A stretch of DNA of 64,000 nt from assembly GCA_019119895.1 (NCBI GenBank), contig DWWD01000046.1, forward strand, positions 1-64,000. Reading direction: 5' to 3'. Of this stretch, positions 43,307 to 50,705 are shown in pieces. Numbering within the stretch: the first letter of the stretch is position 1; each line of letters starts with the position of its first letter. A program made the translations under genes and the position numbers. Source of the stretch: Candidatus Anaerostipes avistercoris. GTDB taxonomy: Bacteria > Bacillota > Clostridia > Lachnospirales > Lachnospiraceae. The notes beneath the pieces are model-generated. The model was not told the DNA's origin. It searched no databases and saw nothing but the letters and a program-made list of their open reading frames with translations.

Positions 43307-45034
43307 ATGGAACAGTGGTACATATATAAAAAGAAAGCAGATTTCAACAAAATAGGGGAAAAATATCAGATCGATCCGGTGATCGCCAGACTGATCCGCA
43401 ATCGGGACGTGATCAGCGACGGGGAAATCAGGTCTTATCTCTATGGGACGATGGAAGATATTTCGGATCCATTTCTTTTGAAAGACGCGGAAACAGCGGT
43501 TAATATCCTGGGAGAAAAAATCAGGAACGGCAGAAAAATCCGGATTATTTCGGATTATGATGTGGATGGCGTTATGTCCAACTACATTTTGTGGAAAGCC
43601 ATCACGGATCTGGGCGGAATTGTGGATTTCATGATTCCAAACCGGATGACAGACGGCTACGGGATTAACTGTTCCCTTGTGGAGCGGGCTGTGGAAGACG
43701 GAATTGATACGATTATTACCTGTGATAACGGCATTTCCGCCGGAGAAGCGGTATCTTTCGGAACAGAGCAGGGACTGACAATGATCGTAACGGACCACCA
43801 TGAGGTTCCTTTTGAGGAGCTTGCGGACGGGACAAGGCGGGAAGTGCTGCCTGTGGCTCATGCAGTGGTGGATCCCAAACAAAAAGAATGTGATTATCCG
43901 TATCCCCTCCTCTGCGGAGCCGGAGTCGCATTTCAGCTTATGAGAGCTTTGTACCGCATAGAAGGAAAAAGGGAAGAAGCGCTGGAGTCACTTCTTCCTT
44001 TTCTTGCAGTTGCCACCGTGTGTGATGTCGTAGATCTGACCGGAGAAAACCGTATTTTTGTAAAGGAAGGCCTGAAGAGGATTCATGATACCGGAAATAT
44101 CGGATTTGAGGCGCTGTTAAGAGTCCATGATATGGAGACGAAGAAAATAGGATCTTATGATTGTGGATTTATCATTGGACCGTGTATCAATGCCAGTGGA
44201 AGACTGGATACGGCGGAAAAGGTAATGGGGCTGTTTCTGGAACAGGACGAGAAACAGGCGGAAGCCATTGCGGAGGAACTGAAAGAATTAAATGAAGAGC
44301 GCAAGCGGATGACGGAAGAAGGCGTCCTTCAGGGAATGGAACAGGCGCAGCAGTATATGGAGCGGGGAGATAAGGTTTTTGTCGTTTATCTCCCGGAATG
44401 TCATGAGAGCGTCGCAGGCATCATTGCCGGCAGGATTAAGGACCGGCTTCATCATCCGGTTTTTGTGCTGACGGATTCTGCAGACGGCAGGAAGGGTTCA
44501 GGGAGATCCATTGAAGCCTATTCCATGTTTGAGGAAATGATGAAAATAAAGGATGTTTTTACGAAATTCGGCGGTCATCCCATGGCAGCCGGGTGCTCCC
44601 TGGAGCCGGAGCGTCTGGATGAATTCCGGGAGAGAATCAACCGTCAGTGCAGCCTGAGGGAGGAAGATTTTATTGAAAAAATCCATATTGATGCGGATAT
44701 GCCGGTGGATTATGTGACATTTGATCTGGTGGAACAGATGACGATCCTGGAACCTTTTGGAAAAGGCAACAAAAAACCCCTGTTTGCTCACAGAAAGTTA
44801 AAGATTGAAAATGTCCGTGTATTTGGAAAAGGTAAAAATGTTATTAAATTAGCGTTAAAAAGCAGCCAGGGTACCCGGATTGATGGTATGATTTTCGAGG
44901 AGGAAGAAAGTTTTCGAGAAAAAATGCAGAATATGCGGTATATCACATGTACATATTACCCTGCAATCAATGAGTATCAGGGATATCGAAATCTTCAGAT
45001 TCAAATTCAAAACTACTTTTTTACGGAGGGATAA
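43307..45034 (+). CDS. recJ: single-strand-specific exonuclease RecJ-like (DHH/DHHA1)
   Basis: 575 residues. DHH-family motifs: ISDYDVDGVMSNYILW, DNGISAG, VTDHHEVP with the DHH triad, a later GAGVAFQL, NASGRLDTA and the DHHA1 motif SGRSIEAYSMFEEMMKIKDVFTKFGGHPMAAG, then an OB-like end. It degrades single-stranded DNA 5-prime to 3-prime in repair. The ATG at 43307 is only 4 bp after the maturase stop, so translation is coupled; upstream in-frame starts lie inside the maturase gene. Confidence 0.92.
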   Translation: MEQWYIYKKKADFNKIGEKYQIDPVIARLIRNRDVISDGEIRSYLYGTMEDISDPFLLKDAETAVNILGEKIRNGRKIRIISDYDVDGVMSNYILWKAITDLGGIVDFMIPNRMTDGYGINCSLVERAVEDGIDTIITCDNGISAGEAVSFGTEQGLTMIVTDHHEVPFEELADGTRREVLPVAHAVVDPKQKECDYPYPLLCGAGVAFQLMRALYRIEGKREEALESLLPFLAVATVCDVVDLTGENRIFVKEGLKRIHDTGNIGFEALLRVHDMETKKIGSYDCGFIIGPCINASGRLDTAEKVMGLFLEQDEKQAEAIAEELKELNEERKRMTEEGVLQGMEQAQQYMERGDKVFVVYLPECHESVAGIIAGRIKDRLHHPVFVLTDSADGRKGSGRSIEAYSMFEEMMKIKDVFTKFGGHPMAAGCSLEPERLDEFRERINRQCSLREEDFIEKIHIDADMPVDYVTFDLVEQMTILEPFGKGNKKPLFAHRKLKIENVRVFGKGKNVIKLALKSSQGTRIDGMIFEEEESFREKMQNMRYITCTYYPAINEYQGYRNLQIQIQNYFFTEG

Positions 45035-45037
45035 GCA

Positions 45038-45862
45038 ATGGGAAACATAAAACTGGTGGCAATGGATTTGGACAATACATTGCTGGACAGTAACAAACAG
45101 ATTTCAGAACATACCAGGGATGTGCTTCAGGCGGCAGCAGATCAGGGAGTGGAAATTGTTCCGGCCACAGGAAGGATTTTCAAAGCGATTCCTGATTTCC
45201 TGAGAGATATGGAAGGCGTACATTATGCTTTGTGCTGCAATGGAGCAACCGTATATGACAAAATCAAAGATGAGATTATTTATACGAATCATTTGCAGGC
45301 AGAGACAGTGCTGAAGCTGTTTGACGTTCTGGAAAAATATCATTGCACTCAGGATATTTATCAGAATGGACAGGGATATATGGAACCGAGATTTCTGCGC
45401 CATCTAGATGAATATAAGATTGAGGGATCGATTCTGGACCTGATATTAAGGACCAGGAAGGAAGTAGAGGATCTGAGAGAATATATCAGGGAAAATCCTC
45501 TCGGTATAGAAAAAGTCTGCAGCTTTTTTGATGATATGGGAGTCCGGAAGACGGTCAGAAAAGAACTCAGGGAGCTTGGCATTGCAAATGTTGCAAGTTC
45601 ACTGCCGAATAATATAGAAATCAATCAGTTCGGCTGTGATAAGGGAGACGGCTTGACGCATCTTGCAGAGTATCTGGGATTATCCATGGATCAGGTCATG
45701 GCATGCGGGGATGCGGAAAATGATCTGAAAATGATTGAGGCAGCCGGCTTCGGCGTTGTCATGGAAAATGGAGCCGGAGAATTAAAGGAAATTGCGGATT
45801 TTGTGACAAAGACAAATAATCAGGACGGCGTAGCTTATGCCATAGAAAAATATGTCCTGTAA
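45038..45862 (+). CDS. HAD-superfamily phosphatase, Cof type
   Basis: 274 residues. Motif I AMDLDNTLLDSN (Asp nucleophile), motif II ATGR, motif III Lys within the KGDGLTHL region, motif IV GDAENDLKMIEAAG. The cap is the type IIB (Cof) form. Members dephosphorylate sugar phosphates or FMN-like substrates; substrate unknown. 3 bp after recJ. Confidence 0.92.
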   Translation: MGNIKLVAMDLDNTLLDSNKQISEHTRDVLQAAADQGVEIVPATGRIFKAIPDFLRDMEGVHYALCCNGATVYDKIKDEIIYTNHLQAETVLKLFDVLEKYHCTQDIYQNGQGYMEPRFLRHLDEYKIEGSILDLILRTRKEVEDLREYIRENPLGIEKVCSFFDDMGVRKTVRKELRELGIANVASSLPNNIEINQFGCDKGDGLTHLAEYLGLSMDQVMACGDAENDLKMIEAAGFGVVMENGAGELKEIADFVTKTNNQDGVAYAIEKYVL

Positions 45863-45948
45863 GCGGATAAAGTTTGTGCAGCAGGTGTCAGCCGGCTGGT
45901 GAGAAAACTGCCGGCTGTGTCCTGTCAGGAAGCGGATAAAAGTCCGTG
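45853..45948 (+). repeat. direct repeats plus hairpin before the tRNA promoter
   Basis: TGTCCTGT...AAGCGGATAAA-AGT-GTG occurs at about 45853..45878 and again at about 45917..45948, the first overlapping the stop of the HAD gene. Between them CAGCCGGC and GCCGGCTG form a hairpin that may terminate the HAD message. TTTATCCGC, the inverse of GCGGATAAA, occurs in the spacer of the following promoter. Confidence 0.55.
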
Positions 45949-45980
45949 AAAAAAAGTGTCAAAAAAAATAAAAAAAAGTG

Positions 45981-46009
45981 TTGACATTTATCCGCAAACA
46001 TTGTATATT
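45981..46009 (+). promoter_or_regulatory. strong promoter of the tRNA pair
   Basis: TTGACA (perfect -35) and TATATT with a 17-bp spacer, 37 bp before tRNA-Val, preceded by an A-rich tract. Confidence 0.85.
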
Positions 46010-46045
46010 ATTATCTGTCGTCAGGAAAAAGACGAACACGAGAAC

Positions 46046-46118
46046 GGGATCATAGCTCAGCTGGGAGAGCATCTGCCTTACAAGCAGAGGGTCACAGGTT
46101 CGAGCCCTGTTGGTCCCA
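46046..46118 (+). tRNA. tRNA-Val (TAC)
   Basis: Complete cloverleaf of 73 nt: acceptor GGGATCA with TGGTCCC, D-arm GCTCAGCTGGGAGAGC, anticodon loop CTTACAA (anticodon TAC), T-arm with GGTTCGAGCC. Discriminator A; CCA is not encoded. Confidence 0.96.
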
Positions 46119-46151
46119 TTTTCTATGAGTATCATAGAACTAATTTCATAT

Positions 46152-46225
46152 GGCGATGTAGCTCAGTTGGCTAGAGCATACGGTTCATACCCGTAGTGTC
46201 AGCAGTTCGAATCTGCTCATCGCTA
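46152..46225 (+). tRNA. tRNA-Met (CAT), elongator type
   Basis: Complete cloverleaf of 74 nt: acceptor GGCGATG with CATCGCT (one G-U pair), D-arm GCTCAGTTGGCTAGAGC, anticodon CAT in TTCATAC, T-arm AGCAG TTCGAAT CTGCT. The close similarity to clostridial elongator tRNA-Met favours Met over a lysidine-modified tRNA-Ile. CCA not encoded. Confidence 0.92.
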
Positions 46226-46231
46226 TGACGG

Positions 46232-46266
46232 AGAGATGTATTTTTATAATACATCTCTTTTTTCTT
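46232..46266 (+). terminator. intrinsic terminator after the tRNA genes
   Basis: AGAGATGTATT and AATACATCTCT pair around TTTAT, followed by a T-rich tail. Confidence 0.85.
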
Positions 46267-46325
46267 TTCCCGGGACCGGAATAAGGTTATAATAAAGATA
46301 AAGATGGAAATAAAGGAGATGAAAA

Positions 46326-46799
46326 ATGAGAATAGGAACAGGATATGATGTCCACAGGCTGGAAGAAGGAAGAAAATTGATTCTCGGAGGAGTCCGGATT
46401 CCTTATGAGAAAGGACTTCTAGGACATTCAGACGCAGATGTGCTGCTCCATGCAGTCTCAGACGCTTTATTCGGCGCGGCGGCGCTGGGAGATATCGGAA
46501 AACATTTTCCGGATACGGACCCGGCTTTTAAAGGCGCAGACAGTATGAAGCTCCTGGAAGAGACTGTCCGCAGGGTTCGGGAAGCGGGATATGAAGTAGG
46601 AAATGTAGACGCAACGGTCATTGCCCAGAAACCAAAACTGGCGCCGTATATTCCGGAAATGAAGGAAAATATCAGCAGAGCCATCGGAATCAGCCCGGAC
46701 CGGATCAATGTGAAGGCGACGACGGAAGAGCACCTGGGATTTACAGGCGAAGGTCTGGGAATCAGTGCGCAGGCAGTGTGCCTGCTGGAGGAACGGTGA
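46326..46799 (+). CDS. ispF: 2-C-methyl-D-erythritol 2,4-cyclodiphosphate synthase
   Basis: 157 residues, full length. GTGYDVHRL with metal ligands Asp and His, [13 protein letters not shown] with the third ligand, and [16 protein letters not shown] near the end. It forms the cyclic diphosphate of the non-mevalonate isoprenoid pathway. AAAGGAGATGAAAA precedes the ATG and a TATAAT lies at 46288..46293. Confidence 0.97.
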   Translation: MRIGTGYDVHRLEEGRKLILGGVRIPYEKGLLGHSDADVLLHAVSDALFGAAALGDIGKHFPDTDPAFKGADSMKLLEETVRRVREAGYEVGNVDATVIAQKPKLAPYIPEMKENISRAIGISPDRINVKATTEEHLGFTGEGLGISAQAVCLLEER

Positions 46800-46803
46800 T
46801 CCT

Positions 46804-47874
46804 ATGGATATGATCTACGAGAACAAAGACCGGAAGGAAGAAATTTTCCAGATGTATCAGGAAATTTTTGAAGATCCGGAAGCTTTTACGGAATACTATT
46901 TTGAGGAAATTTATGAGGATAACCGTGTGCTGCTCGCTCAGGAAGGAGAAGAGATCCGTGGAATGATCCATCTGAATCCTTACAGAGTGAATGCAGGGAA
47001 AAGAGAATGGACGCTTCATTATATTGTTGCTGTGGCTGTGAGAGAACAATACCGGAGACAGGGTATCATGGCGCATATGCTGAAACGATGTCTCAATGAT
47101 ATGGCTCAGGCAGGAGAACCTTTTACTTATCTCATGCCTGCGGACCGGGCTTATTATGAACCTTTCGGATTTGTTTTTGTTATGGACTGGATGGAAGAAC
47201 AGCTTGAGGGAAAGAAAACCGGGTTCCGGGGAGAGATTTCCCCGGCGGTGGAGGAAGAATATGACAGGATATCCGGTTTTCTTGAAACATTCTTAAAGAA
47301 ATTCGGGGTCTATACGGTTCCGGATCAGAAATATCTGAGAAGAACTGAAAAAGAAAGCGGCAGCAGCGGCGGGAATCTTATGACATGGAAACAGGAAGGA
47401 AGTCTCCGGGGAGTTTTCGCGGAAGGGTATGAAGATGACAGTGCATTTCTGCGGTGGGCTTTCTCAGATGATCCGGAGGAGATGCTAAGGCAGATCAGGA
47501 ACCGTTTTCAGGGGAAAAAAATTGAGATAACCGGCGGAAATGTGATTCAGGGCAGACCGGTGCCTAAGATCATGGCGCGGATCACCTGCCTGAAATCATG
47601 GGAAGAAATCCTGAGAGGTCGGAGGGATTTTTCTTTCCGGATCAGAATAAAAGATCCTCTGATTCCACAGAACAACGGAATGTTCCTCTTTGATGGAAAT
47701 TCAGAGAGAGTCAATATAAAAAAAGAAAAGGAAGACGGTGATGCGGAAACAATTTTAATAGAAGATCTGACAAGGGTATTCTTTGGATATGATGCGGAGA
47801 AAGTGCTGACAGAGCATTTATGTCTGAGGGATATCATACCAGCAGGACCTGTTTATATTTCGGAGGAGGTATGA
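46804..47874 (+). CDS. Eis-like GNAT N-acetyltransferase
   Basis: 356 residues. N-terminal GNAT domain with VAVREQYRRQGIMAHMLKRCL (acetyl-CoA loop) and LMPADRAYYEPFGFVFV, then a second GNAT-like half and a C-terminal sterol-carrier-like region, as in Eis family enzymes. Substrate unknown; relatives acetylate aminoglycosides or protein lysines, but nothing here shows drug resistance. Starts 4 bp after ispF; ATGs at 46804 and 46810 are both possible. Confidence 0.87.
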   Translation: MDMIYENKDRKEEIFQMYQEIFEDPEAFTEYYFEEIYEDNRVLLAQEGEEIRGMIHLNPYRVNAGKREWTLHYIVAVAVREQYRRQGIMAHMLKRCLNDMAQAGEPFTYLMPADRAYYEPFGFVFVMDWMEEQLEGKKTGFRGEISPAVEEEYDRISGFLETFLKKFGVYTVPDQKYLRRTEKESGSSGGNLMTWKQEGSLRGVFAEGYEDDSAFLRWAFSDDPEEMLRQIRNRFQGKKIEITGGNVIQGRPVPKIMARITCLKSWEEILRGRRDFSFRIRIKDPLIPQNNGMFLFDGNSERVNIKKEKEDGDAETILIEDLTRVFFGYDAEKVLTEHLCLRDIIPAGPVYISEEV

Positions 47875-47877
47875 CCT

Positions 47878-49470
47878 ATGAAATTAATGTTTATCGGCGC
47901 GGATCATGAGGTAACCGGAAGCTGTCATTATGTGGAAGCCTGTGGGAAGCGGTTTGTTGTAGACTATGGAATGGAACAGGGAGTCAATATATATGAAAAT
48001 GCGGAACTTCCGGTGGGCGCGGCAAAGCTGGATTTTGTCCTTCTGACCCACGCGCATATCGATCATTCCGGAATGCTGCCGCTTCTGTACGCCAGAGGGT
48101 TCCGCGGTCCGGTCTATGCCACGAAAGCGACCACAGATCTGTGCCAGATCATGCTTCGCGACAGCGCGCATATCCAGGAATCTGAGGCGGAATGGAAGAA
48201 CCGAAAGGCTCTGAGATCAGGTAAGCCGGAAGTTGTGCCGGTTTATACTATGGATGACGCGGTGAATGTTATGGAGCAGTTTGTGCCGTGTTCTTACGAA
48301 CACAAGATACAGGTATGCAGCGGCATCGAGATACGGTTCACAGATATCGGACATTTGCTGGGGTCTTCCAGTATTGAAGTATGGCTGAGCGAAGAGGATG
48401 TCTGCAGAAAACTCGTATTTTCCGGTGACATTGGAAACACCAATCAGCCGTTGATCAAAGATCCTCATTACACAGATGAAGCAGATTATGTCATTATGGA
48501 GTCCACTTACGGAGATCGTTATCACGAAGCGCATCCCAATTATGTGGACGAACTGGCGGAAGTGATTCAGAGAACTTTTGACCGGAAAGGCAACGTGGTA
48601 ATTCCGTCATTTGCTGTCGGACGGACCCAGGAACTTCTCTATTATATCCGGCAGATCAAGAGTGAAGGGCTTGTAAAAAATCATGGGGATTTTAAAGTGA
48701 TTGTGGACAGCCCTCTTGCGGTGGAGGCGACGCAGATTTTTAATAAGGATCTGGAAGAAACCTATGATGAGGATGCCATGGAACTGGTGCGCCAGGGAAT
48801 TAATCCAATCACCTTTTCCAATCTGCAGCTTTCCATCACCACCGAAGAATCCAAAGCGATCAATTTTGATGAAGAATCCAAAGTGATCATTTCCGCTGCC
48901 GGCATGTGCGACGCGGGAAGAATCCGGCATCACCTCAAACATAATCTGTGGAAACCGGAAAATACCATTGTTTTTGTGGGATATCAGTCTTACGGTACTC
49001 TGGGAAGAGCTCTGGTGGAAGGAACGAAAGAAGTCAAGTTGTTTGGGGAGACCATAAAAGTGCAGGCGGAAATCCTTCGTCTGGAAGGCATCAGCGGACA
49101 CGCGGACAAAAAAGGACTGATCCGGTGGATTCGGGAATTTAAAAAACAGCCGGAAATGGTATTTGTAGTCCACGGAGAGGACAAAGTATGCGACGCGTTT
49201 GCGGAATGTCTGAAGCAGGACTACGGTCTTCAGGCGAAGGCTCCTTACAGCGGCGATACCTTTGACCTGGCGTCCGGAAGATGGACGGCATGGGGATCAA
49301 GAGAACTGGTGAAGAAGAAGGCACGGCCGCAGAGCAGTGCTTATATCCGGCTTAAGACTGCGGCAGAGAAGCTTCAGGCTGTGGTGGAACACAATGAAGG
49401 AGGAGCGAACAAAGATCTTGCGAAATTTGCGGATCAGATTCTGGCATTATGCGACAAATGGGACCGCTGA
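47878..49470 (+). CDS. metallo-beta-lactamase / beta-CASP ribonuclease (CPSF-like)
   Basis: 530 residues. MBL motif THAHIDHSG, then DIGHLLGSSSIE, FSGDIGN and ESTYGDRYH, followed by the beta-CASP domain (AVGRTQELLYYI, ISAAGMCDAGRIRHHL, GISGHADKKGL). Such enzymes process RNA ends or act as exonucleases; this class differs from RNase J and lacks its C-terminal domain. A 60-residue lysine-rich helical tail is extra. It starts 3 bp after the acetyltransferase gene. Confidence 0.92.
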   Translation: MKLMFIGADHEVTGSCHYVEACGKRFVVDYGMEQGVNIYENAELPVGAAKLDFVLLTHAHIDHSGMLPLLYARGFRGPVYATKATTDLCQIMLRDSAHIQESEAEWKNRKALRSGKPEVVPVYTMDDAVNVMEQFVPCSYEHKIQVCSGIEIRFTDIGHLLGSSSIEVWLSEEDVCRKLVFSGDIGNTNQPLIKDPHYTDEADYVIMESTYGDRYHEAHPNYVDELAEVIQRTFDRKGNVVIPSFAVGRTQELLYYIRQIKSEGLVKNHGDFKVIVDSPLAVEATQIFNKDLEETYDEDAMELVRQGINPITFSNLQLSITTEESKAINFDEESKVIISAAGMCDAGRIRHHLKHNLWKPENTIVFVGYQSYGTLGRALVEGTKEVKLFGETIKVQAEILRLEGISGHADKKGLIRWIREFKKQPEMVFVVHGEDKVCDAFAECLKQDYGLQAKAPYSGDTFDLASGRWTAWGSRELVKKKARPQSSAYIRLKTAAEKLQAVVEHNEGGANKDLAKFADQILALCDKWDR

Positions 49471-49491
49471 CGGGAATCCCGGCTGTCTTTA

Positions 49492-49520
49492 TTGACAAAT
49501 GTGCGTAAAATGAGTATGCT
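49492..49520 (+). promoter_or_regulatory. promoter of the HMA-protein gene
   Basis: TTGACA and TATGCT with a 17-bp spacer. Confidence 0.65.
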
Positions 49521-49532
49521 ATGTTTCATAGG

Positions 49533-49557
49533 CGCCCTCTTGCGTGGAAGAGGGGCG
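49533..49557 (+). promoter_or_regulatory. GC-rich leader hairpin before the HMA-protein gene
   Basis: CGCCCTCTT and AAGAGGGGCG pair around GCGTGG with one bulged G. No T-run follows, so it is not a plain terminator; it falls just after the likely transcription start. Confidence 0.45.
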
Positions 49558-49625
49558 GCGTATGAATGTACCCGCAGTATAATGAATTTTGTTTTCTGTT
49601 AAAGTACAGGAGGAAGATAATTAAT

Positions 49626-49820
49626 ATGACAGTGTTAAAAGCAGAAGATATGATGTGTGACCATTGTGTCGACAGGATCAAAAACGGATTGGGCGACGCG
49701 GATATCGATGCCGAAGTTGACCTGGGATCAAAAACGGTGATGATAGAAGGAGACGATGAAGTCGTTGAGAAAGCGAAGGAAATCCTTGGAGATCTGGGCT
49801 TTTTAGCAGAAGAAATCTGA
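49626..49820 (+). CDS. small heavy-metal-associated (HMA) domain protein
   Basis: 64 residues with the beta-alpha-beta fold and the metal-binding motif MMCDHCVDRI at residues 9-18. Resembles copper chaperones (CopZ) but has no P-type ATPase or copper regulator beside it. The AGGAGG site is 12 nt from the ATG, longer than usual; no nearer ATG or GTG start is in frame. Confidence 0.85.
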   Translation: MTVLKAEDMMCDHCVDRIKNGLGDADIDAEVDLGSKTVMIEGDDEVVEKAKEILGDLGFLAEEI

Positions 49821-49856
49821 ACTGCAGTTTAAACGGGACGGGAAAAAATAGGAGTG

Positions 49857-49889
49857 AAAAAGGGTATTGCGAGAGGCAATATCCTTTTT
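49857..49889 (+). terminator. intrinsic terminator after the HMA-protein gene
   Basis: AAAAAGGGTATTGC and GCAATATCCTTTTT pair perfectly save one G-U, around GAGAG. Confidence 0.85.
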
Positions 49890-49970
49890 GCATTTTCCGG
49901 CAGAGTATGGTACCATCTATTAAGGTATCCCGGGACTTTCCGGGGTTCCGTGAGAAGGAGTAAAGAAGTT

Positions 49971-50705
49971 ATGGAAGAGATGAAGAGGAAACAGGAAGAG
50001 GCTGTCCGTATTAATAAATATTTAAGCCACGCAGGCGTCTGTTCCAGACGGCAGGCCGACGAGTTGATCAAAGAAGGTAAGGTTTGCGTGGACGGAGAAA
50101 CTGCTGTCAGCGGAATGAAAGTACTCAGAGGGCAGAAAGTAACGGTGGAGGGGAAACCTGTCCATATACAGGAAGATCTGATTTTTCTTGCCTTTCACAA
50201 GCCAAGGGGCATTGTCTGCACCACCAGCCGCCGGGAGAAAGATAATATCATTGATTATATCCATTATCCTGAACGGATTTATCCGGTGGGACGTCTTGAC
50301 AAAGATTCACAGGGACTGATTCTTATGACAAATGACGGGGAAGCGGCCAACCGCATTATGAAGGCCAGAAATTATCATGAGAAGGAATATGAGGTAACGG
50401 TGAACAAAAAGATTACCGGAGAATTCATAGAAGGAATGAGAAAACCGGTGCCGCTGGAAGAAATCGGCGCTGTGACACGGGAGTGCAGAGTCACAAAAGA
50501 AGGACCCTGTCAGTTCAGGATCATCCTGACCCAGGGGCTGAACCGGCAGATCCGGAGAATGTGTGAATATTTCGGATACAGAGTTACCAGACTAAAAAGA
50601 ATCAGAATCATGAATATTTACCTGGGAGACCTGAAAGAAGGAGAATATCGTTCTTTGACGGCCCGGGAATTACGTCAGTTGAAAGAGGAATTAGACCGTG
50701 AATGA
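49971..50705 (+). CDS. rluF: rRNA pseudouridine synthase, RluF/RsuA type
   Basis: 244 residues. N-terminal S4 domain (VRINKYLSHAGVCSRRQADELIKEGKV), then the catalytic GRLDKDSQGLILMTNDG with nucleophilic Asp, and GLNRQIRRMCEYFGYRV typical of RluF. It isomerises a uridine in 23S rRNA; RluB/RsuA relations are close so the exact site is inferred. Start at 49971 after AGAAGGAGTAAAG. It overlaps ligA by 8 nt. Confidence 0.9.
   Translation: MEEMKRKQEEAVRINKYLSHAGVCSRRQADELIKEGKVCVDGETAVSGMKVLRGQKVTVEGKPVHIQEDLIFLAFHKPRGIVCTTSRREKDNIIDYIHYPERIYPVGRLDKDSQGLILMTNDGEAANRIMKARNYHEKEYEVTVNKKITGEFIEGMRKPVPLEEIGAVTRECRVTKEGPCQFRIILTQGLNRQIRRMCEYFGYRVTRLKRIRIMNIYLGDLKEGEYRSLTARELRQLKEELDRE

Noticed and set aside
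45861..45995. Short CRISPR-like array around the GCGGATAAA repeats
   Set aside because: Only two direct copies, no constant repeat length or spacers, and no cas genes.
46152..46225. tRNA-Ile with lysidine-modified CAT anticodon
   Set aside because: Arms and D-loop match clostridial elongator tRNA-Met better; not excluded by experiment.
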